Part shown: piece by piece, positions 50,986 to 61,516 of the stretch
How positions within the stretch are numbered: the stretch's first letter is position 1
Layout of the letters: each line of letters begins with the position of its first letter
NCBI GenBank assembly: GCA_963210315.1
Contig: OY723271.1
Location: 1,736,001 to 1,800,000 of the forward strand
Length of the DNA stretch: 64,000 nucleotides
Origin: Rhynchopus euleeides
Lineage: Eukaryota > Euglenozoa > Diplonemea > Diplonemida > Diplonemidae
Reading direction: 5' to 3'
Translations under genes and position numbers: made by a program
The notes under the pieces: model-generated
What the model was told of the DNA's origin: nothing
Seen by the model: the letters and a program-made list of their open reading frames with translations, nothing else
The model's database searches: none

Positions 50986-52880
50986 CATCTCCCTTTGTCT
51001 CTCCAGCTCATCGCTCAGGCTCTGTATAAGGTTTCTTATTCAGGTTCCTTTCATGGTATCCACAGGCAGCGGAGGGAGGGGGTAGGGCGTGGGAGTGTGG
51101 AGGAAGGAGGGAGGAGGAGGAGGTGGTGGCGGTGGCCCAGGGAAGAGCACCCCCTCCGCATCACATTCTGAGAGGAGTTTGTATTTTTTTGCGATCCCAG
51201 AGAGGGGGGAAAAAAAAAGGTGTCGCCGAATCGTGTCGGGAGGCACGCAGATGAAGTAAAACGGGGGTGGGGGTGTGGGTGGAGTGGGGTAGGGGGGGGG
51301 TTTTTTTCCCTTCAGGGAAACTGGTCAACTCGCATGCGGGTGGCATGTTGTTTCCAACCAAAATGCACCCCCCTCGCGGGAGTTGCTTCTGCATTTTTTA
51401 TGGGGGGGGGGAAACAAGTTATGAATCTACAATCTAAACCATACGATAGTCAACGCTGGGGGTGGTGCTGGCGGCGGCGGCGGTTGTCAGGGAAAACGAA
51501 ATTCCCCCCCCCCCCCCCCTTTGCCGGCAAAACCCAAAGGATGAATGCCCTTTCGACACCGCCACCGCCGGCGCCGCCACTGCCACGTCCCCCTCTCTCC
51601 CCCTTGTTCCCAGAAACATCCCTCCCGCCCCCCACCCATCCCCACTCCTCATAGAATGTGCGTAGGGCTGTGGAGCAATTAGAAAAGGTGGTCGGTAGTA
51701 AGTCTCTTATATTATTGCTGTTCCACACCAGTACTGCGAGCTGAATGCCCCGTTTTCTTTTATTTTTTTTGGCTCATATTTTTCCTTTTCCTTTTTTAAA
51801 AAAAACCAGCTGTGTTGTGTGGAGGGGGGGAAAAAAAAAGGCATCGCCTGCCATGGCCCTGCGAGGCGGCGGTGGCGAGGGGGCGGGGGTGGGTGTTGGG
51901 GAAGAGGGGGACGTGCTCAAAGAAATCGTTCAAATTGTTCAATGCGGCAGTTCTGCCGCATCCAGCAATCAAAACGGCGTGTTTTATAGACAAAAAAGGA
52001 GGTATCATGCGGGGGGGGGGGAGGGGGGCATGAGTGTTTTTGACATCGTGCGCCGCACACCAGTCTATATGCACCGGCAACAGGAACTCCCCCCCAACCC
52101 ACCCCACCGCCGTCCCGCCCCGCCGCCCCAGAGGGGCCCGGCGGAGAGGGTCGGTGCATTGCAGAAAAAAGTAGATTTTTTTTTGAGTTTGAACCAGATT
52201 TCCTACAAAGGGGATGGCAGGATGACAGGAGAGTTTTTGTGGAAAACTCTGAGGGGGGCGTGGGTGTGGGGGGCACGCGCATTCGTAAATAAAACAACGA
52301 AGGGGGCTGGGGGGGTGTTGTGTGCGGGCTTGTTGTGCGCGTTGTGTACGTCACTGATCTGGCGGTCTTGGGATGCATCAGGGCTGTGTCCGTTGATACC
52401 AGATAAAAATAGCCCCCTCGGAGCTCTCCTCCTTTTGGGATGCCATGGCGTCGATGCATCGAGGAGTTGTCCGTCGGCAGCCAAAAGCACAAAACAAGTG
52501 AAAAATGCTGGGTTGCAGAGCCGCGCGCTAGAGCTCTGTGTTCGACCACAACGCACGAATCTATGAACGTGATTGTCAGCTGAGATATTTTTTCTGGAAC
52601 AGTGCGATCATGACACAAGCCGTGCCGCCAAGGCGGTGTTGTGGATCTGATGGAGCTGTGCGGCTGGGGCGGGGTACAATCGGGGTTGCCTGTGTATGAC
52701 TGCCGTGAAGATATACCGGATGTGGAAGTGTGCGGGTGGGTGGTGTGGTGTGGGGTAGAAAAAAAATAGGAACCCACCCAGCCCCCCCGCCCAACCCTCT
52801 CCAAGCCAGCAGCTCTAAAACAGACTCATGCGCAAAAAAAAATAGGCAGATGATATCTTCCCTCGTTGATCTCCCTCTCC

Positions 52881-52912
<32 letters not shown>

Positions 52913-53125
52913 ACTTCACCCGCACTGCAAAACAAATACTGCAACCAAAAAAAAGGCAAAGCAAAACAAAACAAAACAATACGCAAAGAAGACAAAAAAA
53001 AACACGCCCAAAAGGAATCCTGGGAGGAGAGAGAGAGAGAGAGAAAAAAAAACGACACCAATCTTTTTCATCGGTTGGGAGGATTCTTCATATTCCTGGA
53101 TTTCCCCCGGCCCCTTAGGCGATTT
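50986..53125. other. Intergenic, low complexity; no gene seen
   Basis: Many homopolymer runs, a CT tract at 52893-52912 and GA repeats at 53028-53043. Nothing coding was recognised on either strand. Confidence 0.5.
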
Positions 53126-53129
53126 CAGG

Positions 53130-53192
53130 GCGGACAGGGCGGACATATCCGGACCGGAAATCCGGGTGTCCGGATGTCCGGGTCCAATTTTG

Positions 53193-53225
<33 letters not shown>

Positions 53226-53410
53226 ACATTTCCCGAATTTCCCGCCCGGACATGTCCGGGCGGACATCCGGACATCCAGAAATGTCCGCCCCGGACAGGG
53301 CGGACATGTCCGGGCGGACATTTTCTGGTGTCCGGATGTCCGGGCGGACATGTCCGGACCCGGAAATTCGGGAAATCCAATTTTGACCCCCCCCCGGACA
53401 TGTCCGGCCA
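53130..53410. repeat. Palindromic satellite-like array with a 30-base C run
   Basis: Repeated CCGGACATGTCCGG and GGGCGGACA motifs, many of them self-complementary, fill the segment. C runs at 53194-53223 (30 bases) and near 53387-53395 each follow the phrase TCCAATTTTGAC, so the array has at least two larger units. No coding potential. Confidence 0.75.
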
Positions 53411-54220
53411 GGACCTCAATAGTTTGATTTTTGGTCCAGAAAATAGTTTGAAAATTTTTGAAATCTGGGTGCCCAAAAAAAAATTTCCTAAGACCGGCGA
53501 TTTGTAGGGGGGCCCCAGGTGTGGCTCTATTTTGGGGGTATTTTGGCCGATTTTCGAAATCCTATTTTGGTTTTTTTGCACTTTTTTTGGGTGCTTTTTT
53601 GCACGATTTCTGTGCCTCAGACACAGATTTTGGTGTGATTTTTGCGCTATTTTGATTCACTCTGCCTGACCGATGCATACGATTCGAAAAAATGGCGAAA
53701 AAATCGCTATCAACAACGGTGAACGAATGGAGGTAGATGGGGAAGTGGAAGGACACAGCACGCCCTCCCACTGCTCGCCACCTGTACACTACCTCTCTGT
53801 TCAAGGCGGTCAGTGCCTCTTGGTGCTGCACACAAATCACTGCTGCATCCCAGGGCGCCTTCCCTTGTGAGAATAGCGAAACCTCTGCGGTTGCAGTTTG
53901 GTGGTTGAGGCCGGCGGTGGTGACATCACTTTGGTGACTGTGATTCCTTCCCCCTGAGCTCGACCAGATCCAGGTCGACCTGGTGCTGTGTGGCTCCTGG
54001 TGTGGTATCTCCTTGCTTCCTCGCACACATACACGTGGTTCCTCGCCACGGATGCCCACCAAGTCGAACCCGAAACATGATCACGGGCCCACGACGACCC
54101 TTTCGAGATGTCATGGCCGCAAGCCCACAAACCCGATCGCATTCGCAAGGTGGTTCGTCTCTTAGAGATCAGTGCTCGGGCCCAGCCGAGGGTGCTGGAA
54201 CCGATATGCCACAGCCCCGT
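53411..54220. other. Intergenic, no gene seen
   Basis: AT-richer segment with many TTTT runs (53570-53700), then ordinary sequence. No supported ORF. Confidence 0.45.
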
Positions 54221-54224
54221 ACGC

Positions 54225-54320
54225 GCAAGGACTTGGCTCCAAGACCAGGCACAAGCCACAGGGGGGTCTGGGGGGCGGAGCCCCCCAGCCGCCGGAGGCC
54301 ACGGTAGCGAACGTCTGTTG
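54225..54320 (+). repeat. G-rich hairpin repeat, copy 3
   Basis: Same core as at 25441, with GTAGCGAACGTCTG, and the same leader (GCAAGGACTTGGCTCCAAGAC). Upstream similarity to copy 1 extends to about 54165 (CAGTGCTCGG, GCCACAGCCCCGT). Confidence 0.85.
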
Positions 54321-54387
54321 GCCTGGCTCCATAGTCGCATACGCTCAAAGTACAACACAACTGACAGATAGCGGCTATAATCATAGC

Positions 54388-54460
54388 ACAGGTCGCATGG
54401 GGGGGTCTGGGGGGCGGAGCCCCCCAGCCGCCGGAGGCCACGGTAGTGAACATCTGTTGG
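54388..54460 (+). repeat. G-rich hairpin repeat, copy 4
   Basis: Core identical to copy 1 except for the hairpin loop; begins about 140 bp after copy 3 in the same orientation. Confidence 0.85.
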
Positions 54461-54709
54461 TTTGAGCTCGAGAGCAAGCCTCTCACACCACCGCCCTCCG
54501 ACCCCCCTCTCCACCCCCAGGTGCAAAATTTTTTTGCATCCGGAAAATGTGTTCTTTTGAATGTTTGAGCACATCCAAGACCGGGAACATAAATTTTTTC
54601 TGCCAATACCAAGTAGGGTCACAATAAAATCCAAAAGAAAAAAGTGCAAAAAAATAGTGCAAAAAAATATTTTTTCCCCAAATTCCTATTTTCATTCCGT
54701 GAAATAGAT

Positions 54710-55080
54710 ACACGCCTGGGGGGCCCTTTCGAATTTTTTTTTGGAGAAGGGTAAATTGAACGTTTTTGGCCAAATGAAGCCACTGCGACCATTCCCGGGC
54801 CTCGGAAATCAGATTTTGGCCCCTCAAATGCGGTGCCGGTCCGGACAAAAAACCGAAAAATCGTGAAAAATGGCCCATTTTCCCCAGCCAAAAATGGGCC
54901 AAAAATGCCCCCGGACACCCCCAGAGACATGTCCTAATCCGGGGTGCCAGTAGGGGGGACCTTTCGAATTTTTTTTCGAGGAGAGGTCAATTGAACGTTT
55001 TTGGACATCTGAGGCCACTGCGACCATTCCCAGGCCTCGGAAATGAGATTTTTGGCCCTCAAATGGGGTACCGGTCCCCA
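54710..55080. repeat. Diverged tandem repeat, two units of about 130 bp
   Basis: Units at about 54715-54845 and 54950-55080 share CCTTTCGAATTTTTTTT, AATTGAACGTTTTTGG, CCACTGCGACCATTCCC, GGCCTCGGAAAT and CCTCAAATG in order. A weaker third start (GGACCTTTTCGAATTTTTTT) is at 55647-55670. Confidence 0.75.
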
Positions 55081-55979
55081 CGAAATTCCGAAAAATTCAT
55101 GAAAATCGAAAGGTCCCACGCACCAAATTCTGCCCAAAAATCGTCAAAAATGGACATGTCATATGCAGCAATGGGGCACCAATCACTCCCCAAATTTTGC
55201 TCAATGATTCCACGGCAAGCCAGATTTTCTGATCAATTCGTTTGTTTGAGCATGTTCCTGGCCCTTGTTTGGAAAGTAGATGACCCCTGGCTGGAGAGGA
55301 CGGTTGTGCTTGACCGGACGGAGAGAGAACCTTCTCCATAACCACCTCCACTCCACAATGCCACAAGTGGCAGGAAGGCCGGGTGTTACAGGCCTCAACC
55401 AGGGTTCCAAGGCTCTCCACTTCCTGGCTGCGTCAGGGATCACCGGGTACAGCGAGCAGGATTCCCTGTCCTGACACCCCAGCATGTGCCACCGGAAGAA
55501 CCCGAAACAGCAGCCCCCCCCTCATGGGGGTTGCAAGAGGCACGGAAATCGTTCAAATCGGACCAAGTCCGAAAATTCGGCACTTTCTTGGGTACAAATT
55601 GCGGTCCGAAATTTTCCAATTTTTTGAAAAAAGGCTAATTCTGTAAGGGGGACCTTTTCGAATTTTTTTTTCGGGCACTTTTTCCACAAGGAAATGTCCG
55701 CCCTGTCCGCTACTGTCCACTACCGATTTCAAGGATCCTCCTTGGTTTCCTTTATATTGTCGGTTTTGACGGCGACTCCCTCCGCTCTGACCCCCTTTCT
55801 CCCCACCACCACCACCCCCACCACCTCCCTCCCCCCCCAAGCCCGCATTGTATTCCTCCAGAGGAAAACCTGCGCACTCCCTACTGATCCATCTCTGATG
55901 ATGCAACCTCCACCACACGACCCACACTAGAAATCACACACGAGGAGGAGGTGGAGGGGGGGGGGGGGAGTCCGTCACA
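55081..55979. other. Intergenic upstream of the Pex14N-MAPR gene
   Basis: No gene seen. The last 300 bp are pyrimidine-rich, with a GAGGAGG-type purine block and a G run (55956-55969) right before the start codon. Confidence 0.5.
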
Positions 55980-56582
55980 ATGGAGGACGCCGTGAAGTTC
56001 CTGCGTGACCCGAAAGTGAAGGGCGGGGGTGCCGACCGGAAGGTGGCCTTCCTCAGGGGGAAGGGCCTGGGGCTGTTCGACATCGAGAAGGCGGCGGAGA
56101 CGGCGGGTGACCCTGCTGTGGGGAAGTTCATCACGGATAACTACGACCGCCTGAAGGGGGAGGCGCGGGCCGCAGCGAAGGTTCCGGATGTTATGTTCAC
56201 ACTCGAATCCCTCCAGAAGCTTGACGGGGCAGAGGGCCGGGACCTCTGCATCTCCTGCAAGGGGGTTGTGTATCGGGTGGACCCGGGGTTCTACGGCACC
56301 GGAAACTCCTACAACGCATTCGCGGGAACCGACTGCTCGCGCCACCTCGCCAAGGTTACCATCGGGAAGACCGAGCTCAACCAGACCTGGGAGGATCTCA
56401 CCGCAAAACAGGTCACCGTGCTGGATGACTGGGAGGACAAATACAGGCAGAAGTACACCATCATGGGGAGGATCGATGTGGCGGAACTCTCCGCACCCGC
56501 CCCTCCTACAGAGGAGAGCACAGCGGCAGGCAAAGACGAGGCGAAGGCACCAGGGGGTGGCGGTGGCTGCGCCGCACAGTAG
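55980..56582 (+). CDS. Fusion of a peroxin-14 N-terminal-like domain and a MAPR (cytochrome b5-like) domain, ending in a CAAX box
   Basis: 200 residues, single exon. Residues 2-43 (EDAVKFLRDPKV...DRKVAFLRGKGL...IEKAAETAG) match the Pex14 N-domain pattern AVxFLxDxxV...xxAFLxxKGLxxxEIxxAxxxAG, the module that binds PEX5 and PEX19. Residues about 72-165 match the membrane-associated progesterone receptor (PGRMC/MAPR) heme-binding domain: SLQKLDGAEGRDLCISCKG, VVYRVDPG, FYGTGNSYNAFAGTDCSRHLA, and DLTAKQVTVLDDWEDKY. Y105 and Y111 have the spacing of the two PGRMC1 heme-pocket tyrosines, the second being the iron ligand there. The usual N-terminal membrane anchor is absent, and the protein ends GGGGGCAAQ, a CAAX box whose final Gln favours farnesylation. 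Together this suggests a lipid-anchored heme protein connected with peroxisomes; the function is inferred only from domains. Confidence 0.85.
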   Translation: MEDAVKFLRDPKVKGGGADRKVAFLRGKGLGLFDIEKAAETAGDPAVGKFITDNYDRLKGEARAAAKVPDVMFTLESLQKLDGAEGRDLCISCKGVVYRVDPGFYGTGNSYNAFAGTDCSRHLAKVTIGKTELNQTWEDLTAKQVTVLDDWEDKYRQKYTIMGRIDVAELSAPAPPTEESTAAGKDEAKAPGGGGGCAAQ

Positions 56583-57610
56583 CCTGCGTAGCCCTGTGGG
56601 TTGGGGGTTACATGCCGGGGTGTTGGGGGGGGGCTGCAGGTGTCGCTCAGGCGGTGTTGCTCTCTCCGAAGGGTGGGTGGGGTGGGGGTGGGGTGGGAGC
56701 TGCTCGATTCGCAGTCTCTTTTGCGGTATTGTTTTAGACTCGTGTGAGGGCTGCAGTGCTCTTACCGTGAAGTGTGGGAATAGTGGGGGTTGCCCTCTCA
56801 GAGAGAGGGCGGCACGGGGGGAGGGGGGGTGCGGATATTGGCACAGTTTGACAGAAAGGGGATGCTCCCCCCCCCGCAGCTCTGTTCTCTCTCTCTTCTC
56901 TCGGGGTGGTTGTGCTGCTGCTTCGGGCTGGGCGACCACAGGCCTGTTTTGAGTGATGTGAAAGTTCACCGTGTGAGTGCCGTTATGCAGTTCTGAGCTG
57001 TTCCAGCCGCCCCCCTTCCTTTCCCCACCCCGCCCCGGCAAACACAATCTCCTCGTGGTGATATTTTTGCGTGTAGAATGAGGTATTCCCTCGGCGACCC
57101 CTGCATACTATACCAGCCCCTCCTCCCGATGCGAAGGTCTGTTTGGCGTGAGTCCGCACCGGAAAAAGTTTCTCACACCCCCCAACCCCGTCTCCCGCGT
57201 CCACGCCAAGCGTCTTCTGTTTTGAACGATTTGAACACCATTTGTTGATCCGTTTGGTTTTGAGCGATGTTCCCTCTGAAGTGTGGGGGGAGGGGATGCA
57301 CGTGAGGCATTCCACCACCACCCCACCACCCACGCCCCCCCCCGCTCTCACTGCCTTCATGTTTTTCCTAGCTGCAAGCGGCGGAGCCGCGAAGCAACGG
57401 CGGGGAACCGTGCAAGCTGGATGCCTCGGATTGACACACCCGACAGGAATACCCGATTTCCCCCTCCCCATTCGCTGCTGCTAGCCTGTCGTACCGAGTC
57501 TGTAGCACCCACCCCCCCCCCCTCGACTGTCACCGGCAGTGCCCCGAGGGGTGGATTCGGCGGGGTTGGCAGAAAATTCCAGATGAACGGGCAACTTTCT
57601 GCACGCACTG
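56583..57610. other. Intergenic, no gene seen
   Basis: G-rich 3' flank of the preceding gene followed by unique sequence with no supported ORF. Confidence 0.5.
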
Positions 57611-57713
57611 GGTGGTCTTCGCTATCCAAAGTTTGGCGGTTTCCTCTCCAAATATAGGAGGAAATTCACCAGAAACAAACGCACCCAGTTTCGGCACCGT
57701 AGCGAAGACCCCC
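57611..57713. repeat. Short MITE-like element, copy B
   Basis: 103 bp with ends GGTGGTCTTCGCTA and TAGCGAAGACCCCC, sharing the terminal repeat with 25075-25182 but not the interior. Confidence 0.65.
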
Positions 57714-58536
57714 GGGTGCATTGATTTTGTGAAAATGGTCGGGGTGGGGGAGGGAGGGGTGTCTGTGTGTGACAGTGGAGGCAGCGCTAGAGCTCGCTCG
57801 GTGCGACTTACACTAAAGTTGACGTGTGTGTGTGTTAGCACCGCGCTGTGCTGACCATGCCAGTGATGCTACAACACAAGGCACCACGTTACTTTATTGG
57901 AGATCAGATAAAGACACCCCCCATGGGCAGTTTCTGGTGTCTGGGGTGGCACACACGCATTCTCTCTCTCTCTCTCGGCAATTCTCACGCGAATAAACGC
58001 CTGTTCGATTAGGTCAGGGGGCCTCCTGTGCATTTTGCTTGGATCTTGCGACCCACCACCCCCAGTGGTCTGCACTAAGGGCGGGGGCGTCTGCGTTCCA
58101 ACAAGAAACGAAAGGAAGTGATGCGGAGCCTCTGCTTCAGCGATAGGTTGTTTACCGGCGTCCCTGGGGGGCAGTCTCTGGCGCGGCTAACCCATGATGG
58201 TCCGGCAGGGCCCTGTGTGTGTGTCTATGTCTCAAAGGAAGTTGAAATCTGTACGCCCGCTGCCCTGGCCCTCCCGTCATACGTCAGGTTTGGAGGTCGT
58301 CGATGCCGGAAAAGAAAACATGTCGGCAAACACGCCCCACCCACCTGCACCTTGCCCCCACCACCCATCTGGTTTCAACGCTCCTCAGATGACACACCAA
58401 CACACACCACACCTTCCTTGCCAGACATTCTCTCCCTACCTGCAACATACACACACACAGCGCACAAGAGAGCCTGTGCCCAGACGAAACATCAACAGCA
58501 GCAGCAAGCATCACCGACACAGCAGCCCACACCACG
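57714..58536. other. Intergenic upstream of the PB1-UBA gene
   Basis: Contains a CT tract at 57961-57978 and CACACA stretches from 58395 on; the last 150 bp are CA- and CAG-rich and probably 5' UTR. Confidence 0.5.
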
Positions 58537-60426
58537 ATGCAGGCCGTGCACTTCGACGCAGTGGAGAAGCAGCTGCCGACTGACAGCGCGGTGATGTCAG
58601 GTGCACCCGCGTCCGCACCCGAGGCGCCGCTGTGTGCTTTGCACACGGGGCTGGAGGGGGTGCCTGTGAAGTTCGTGCTGGTGCGGAGGGGTGTGGTGGT
58701 GGAGCGCCGCCGCACACGCCTCGTCAGCCCCACGTTCGAGGATGTGAAGCGCTGCGCACGGCAGTGGGCGTGCGGGGACTTCGGGGTGCGGTACGTGGAC
58801 GACGAGGGGGACGTGGTGGCGGTGGACGTGGAGGAGGAGTGGGCGGAGTGCGTGTCCCTGTGGTGCCAGCAGGCGGGGCAGGCGGGCAGCGGTGCACGCC
58901 CCGCCCTGTGCCTCGTGGTGGAGCTGAGGGGGAGGGCAGCGGGGCCGAGGGAGAGCGCCCACTCGCAGGCAGCAGCCCCGCAGCACCCTTTCATGGGGTT
59001 GAGGGGGTGGTGGGGGTGGCGCAGGCACCACGCACGCATGCACGCTGACGCTGCCGCCGACAGCAGGACTGCCGCAGGGTGCGGGGCGCAGGAGGTGCAG
59101 GTGCAGCAGGAGCAGCAGGCGTGCTGCAGGCGGAGTGTGAATCACCCGGGGAAGCACGGCCGCAAGTGCAGCAACGCGAACACCGACGCTGCGGCTGTCA
59201 CTTCCTCTGACTCTGACGTGCAGCAGGCGTGCTGCAGGCGGAGTGTGAATCACCCGGGGAAGCACGGCCGCAGGTGCAGCAGCGCGAACACCGACACCGA
59301 TGCCGCTGTGGTGGAGAAGCCGAGGCAGTCTGCTGTGTGCGCTGGGGAGGGGTGCACGCGCACTGTCGGCGGGCTGCACAAGACGCACTGCTGCCGGCGC
59401 TGTGCGGAGGAGGGGGCACACGCACACGCACACGGGCCGCGTTGCCAGCGCAGGGCTGCCGCACAGGCTGCCGGCAAGGTGGCAGACAGCTCCAGCAGCG
59501 ACGAGGATGTTGCACAGCAGCAGAAGGAGCAGGGCTGTGCTGGGTGTGCGTTCCAGGTGACAGGCGTCCACACGACACACTGCTGCAGGCGGTGCGCGAA
59601 GAAGCCTGGTCAGCACGGGCCGCACTGTGCACAGCGCACCCCCGCCGTGGGCGCTGCCACTTCCTCTGACTCTGACGTGCAGCAGGCGTGCTGCAGGCGG
59701 AGTGTGCACCACCCAGGGAAGCACGGCCGCAAGTGCAGCAACACGAACGCCCACGCTACGGCTGCCACTTCCTCTGACTCTGACGCGGGGCAGGAGCAGC
59801 AGGCGTGCTGCAGGCGGAGTGTGAAGCACCCAGGGAAGCACGGCCGCAAGTGCAAGAACGTGAACACCGACGAGGCCACTGCAACCGCTCCTCACGACGC
59901 CCCTGCCGCCGTGGCCTCCAGCAGCGATGTGGAGATGCAGCCGCGCACACAGGTGCCGCAGGAGCCCGCTCTTGGGCAGGCGGTGTGTGCGGCACAGGTG
60001 TGCTGCGCAGGGTGCGGCTTCCAGGTGACAGGCGTGCACACGACACACTGCTGCAGGCGGTGCGCGAAGAAGGGTGGGCAGCACGGGCCGCACTGTGCAC
60101 GCCGTGTGTTCCAGACGGACGTGGAGGTGGACGTGCAGGAGGCTGACGAGGCTGTGATGGCGGCAGACGTTGTGCGCGAGGACGAGGCGGAGCACCTGGT
60201 GGTGGGTGTGGTGGCCGACCCAGACCCACAGCAGATCGTCCCCGAGGCTGTGCCTGTCGTGTGTGCTGACCCGCAGCCGGAGTTGGAGTTGGAGGCGGTG
60301 CCAGAGTCGGACTCGGACTCCGTGCGCGCACTGCAGCAAATGGGCTTCAGGATGACGGACGCGCTGCGTGCACTCGTGTGGAAGCACAACGGGGATGTGG
60401 CGCGCGTGCTGGAGGAGGTGCTGTAA
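58537..60426 (+). CDS. PB1 domain, seven Cys/His repeats and UBA domain: autophagy-receptor-like architecture
   Basis: 629 residues, single exon. Residues about 41-133 form a PB1 domain with the basic strand VPVKFVLVRRG and the acidic OPCA motif YVDDEGDVVAVDVEEEW, so both PB1 faces are present. From about 185 to 530 lie repeats of two kinds: a short form CCRRS-x-(H)-HPGKHGR(K/R)C (four copies) and a long form CxGC-x6-H-TTHCCRRCAKK-x-GQHGPHC (three copies, one with extra AHAHAH), separated by Ser/Asp-rich linkers. Invariant Cys and His suggest zinc binding. The end (SVRALQQMGFRMTDALRALVWKHNGDVARVLEEVL) is a UBA domain. PB1 first, zinc module in the middle and UBA last is the order in p62/SQSTM1 and NBR1, which carry ubiquitinated cargo to autophagosomes; the ZZ finger is replaced here. 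I see no convincing LC3-interacting motif. Confidence 0.85.
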   Translation: MQAVHFDAVEKQLPTDSAVMSGAPASAPEAPLCALHTGLEGVPVKFVLVRRGVVVERRRTRLVSPTFEDVKRCARQWACGDFGVRYVDDEGDVVAVDVEEEWAECVSLWCQQAGQAGSGARPALCLVVELRGRAAGPRESAHSQAAAPQHPFMGLRGWWGWRRHHARMHADAAADSRTAAGCGAQEVQVQQEQQACCRRSVNHPGKHGRKCSNANTDAAAVTSSDSDVQQACCRRSVNHPGKHGRRCSSANTDTDAAVVEKPRQSAVCAGEGCTRTVGGLHKTHCCRRCAEEGAHAHAHGPRCQRRAAAQAAGKVADSSSSDEDVAQQQKEQGCAGCAFQVTGVHTTHCCRRCAKKPGQHGPHCAQRTPAVGAATSSDSDVQQACCRRSVHHPGKHGRKCSNTNAHATAATSSDSDAGQEQQACCRRSVKHPGKHGRKCKNVNTDEATATAPHDAPAAVASSSDVEMQPRTQVPQEPALGQAVCAAQVCCAGCGFQVTGVHTTHCCRRCAKKGGQHGPHCARRVFQTDVEVDVQEADEAVMAADVVREDEAEHLVVGVVADPDPQQIVPEAVPVVCADPQPELELEAVPESDSDSVRALQQMGFRMTDALRALVWKHNGDVARVLEEVL

Positions 60427-61516
60427 GACGGGAACGCCGACAAGTGCCAGCGTGACCTGGCCGCACGCCTTCTTGCCCTTCTGCTGAGACGCAACGACAC
60501 AACGAACCACCGACGTGACGCAACCCTGTGAAGCACTTCTTCCCTCTTCCCTTCCTCCTCAACAACACACAACCACAACAGCGTGCCTTGCTGTTGTCTG
60601 CTTTACTAACCACACCCTCCCTTTCCCCTTCCCACCCGACATGAGCCTGTTGTGGCACTTCCTTCTATCTCTGATTCGTACCCAATCGGGCGACGGTTGC
60701 ACAACGCAATGTCTGGGGCCTGTTCTGCTTGCTTTCTTGCTGTTTTGTTCTTCTGCCCATTGGCGTCTTTTGTTTGCCCCAGACCTCTAGCGTGCAGCTG
60801 TGCGGCGTCCGTTCGCTTCCTTGCCGCATTCTGTGCTGCACTGCAGCAGAACCTCGCCCCATTCATCGTTGCATCTTTATCTCTGTTCAGTTGACTGTGC
60901 GCCATGTGCGCCTCGGCCCGTGTTGTGCGTGGTGTGTCTCTAGCACTGCACCCCGCCTCTGGTCCATACCAAGTTACGAAGAAGCGACGTCCCCACCCTC
61001 CACCACCCGCACCACCACACCCTTGTGCTTCCCCCTACGACTTGTTGCAGTGTGGCCTGCTTTTATTTATCATCATTGTGATGCCTCCAGTTCACAGCAC
61101 ACCAGTCTTGTGGCACTGTCTGTGGACCCGAGACACACACTTGCACTGATGAGAATCGTCATTATGACCATGCACCACGCTGAGCGGGCGCAAGCCTCCT
61201 GATTGATTGTAACACACACAGAGCCACACCACCCTGCAGCGCTGCTAACTTTCCACAGGCATGGTCATGGAGGTGTTTTCGGCTTTGCCTCCACAGGTCT
61301 GTCCACACTCTGTTTTCTGTCGCATGGGGCATCCGGATCACACAGGAGAGTGGGGTGCACCACAACACGCCACGCATGAAGCCAAAAAAAGGGAAACTAA
61401 TATAACCGAACCACCACCACAACCACCACAACCACACCACCTCCTCCAGGGAGGCCAGGGCTGTGGAGGGCCTCCTCCTGCCCGCAGTGCCGCACCCGTG
61501 TGGCAGCTCGAGTTAA
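60427..61516. other. Intergenic, no gene seen
   Basis: About 1.1 kb without homopolymer runs or repeats recognised elsewhere in the window; no ORF with domain support. Confidence 0.5.
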
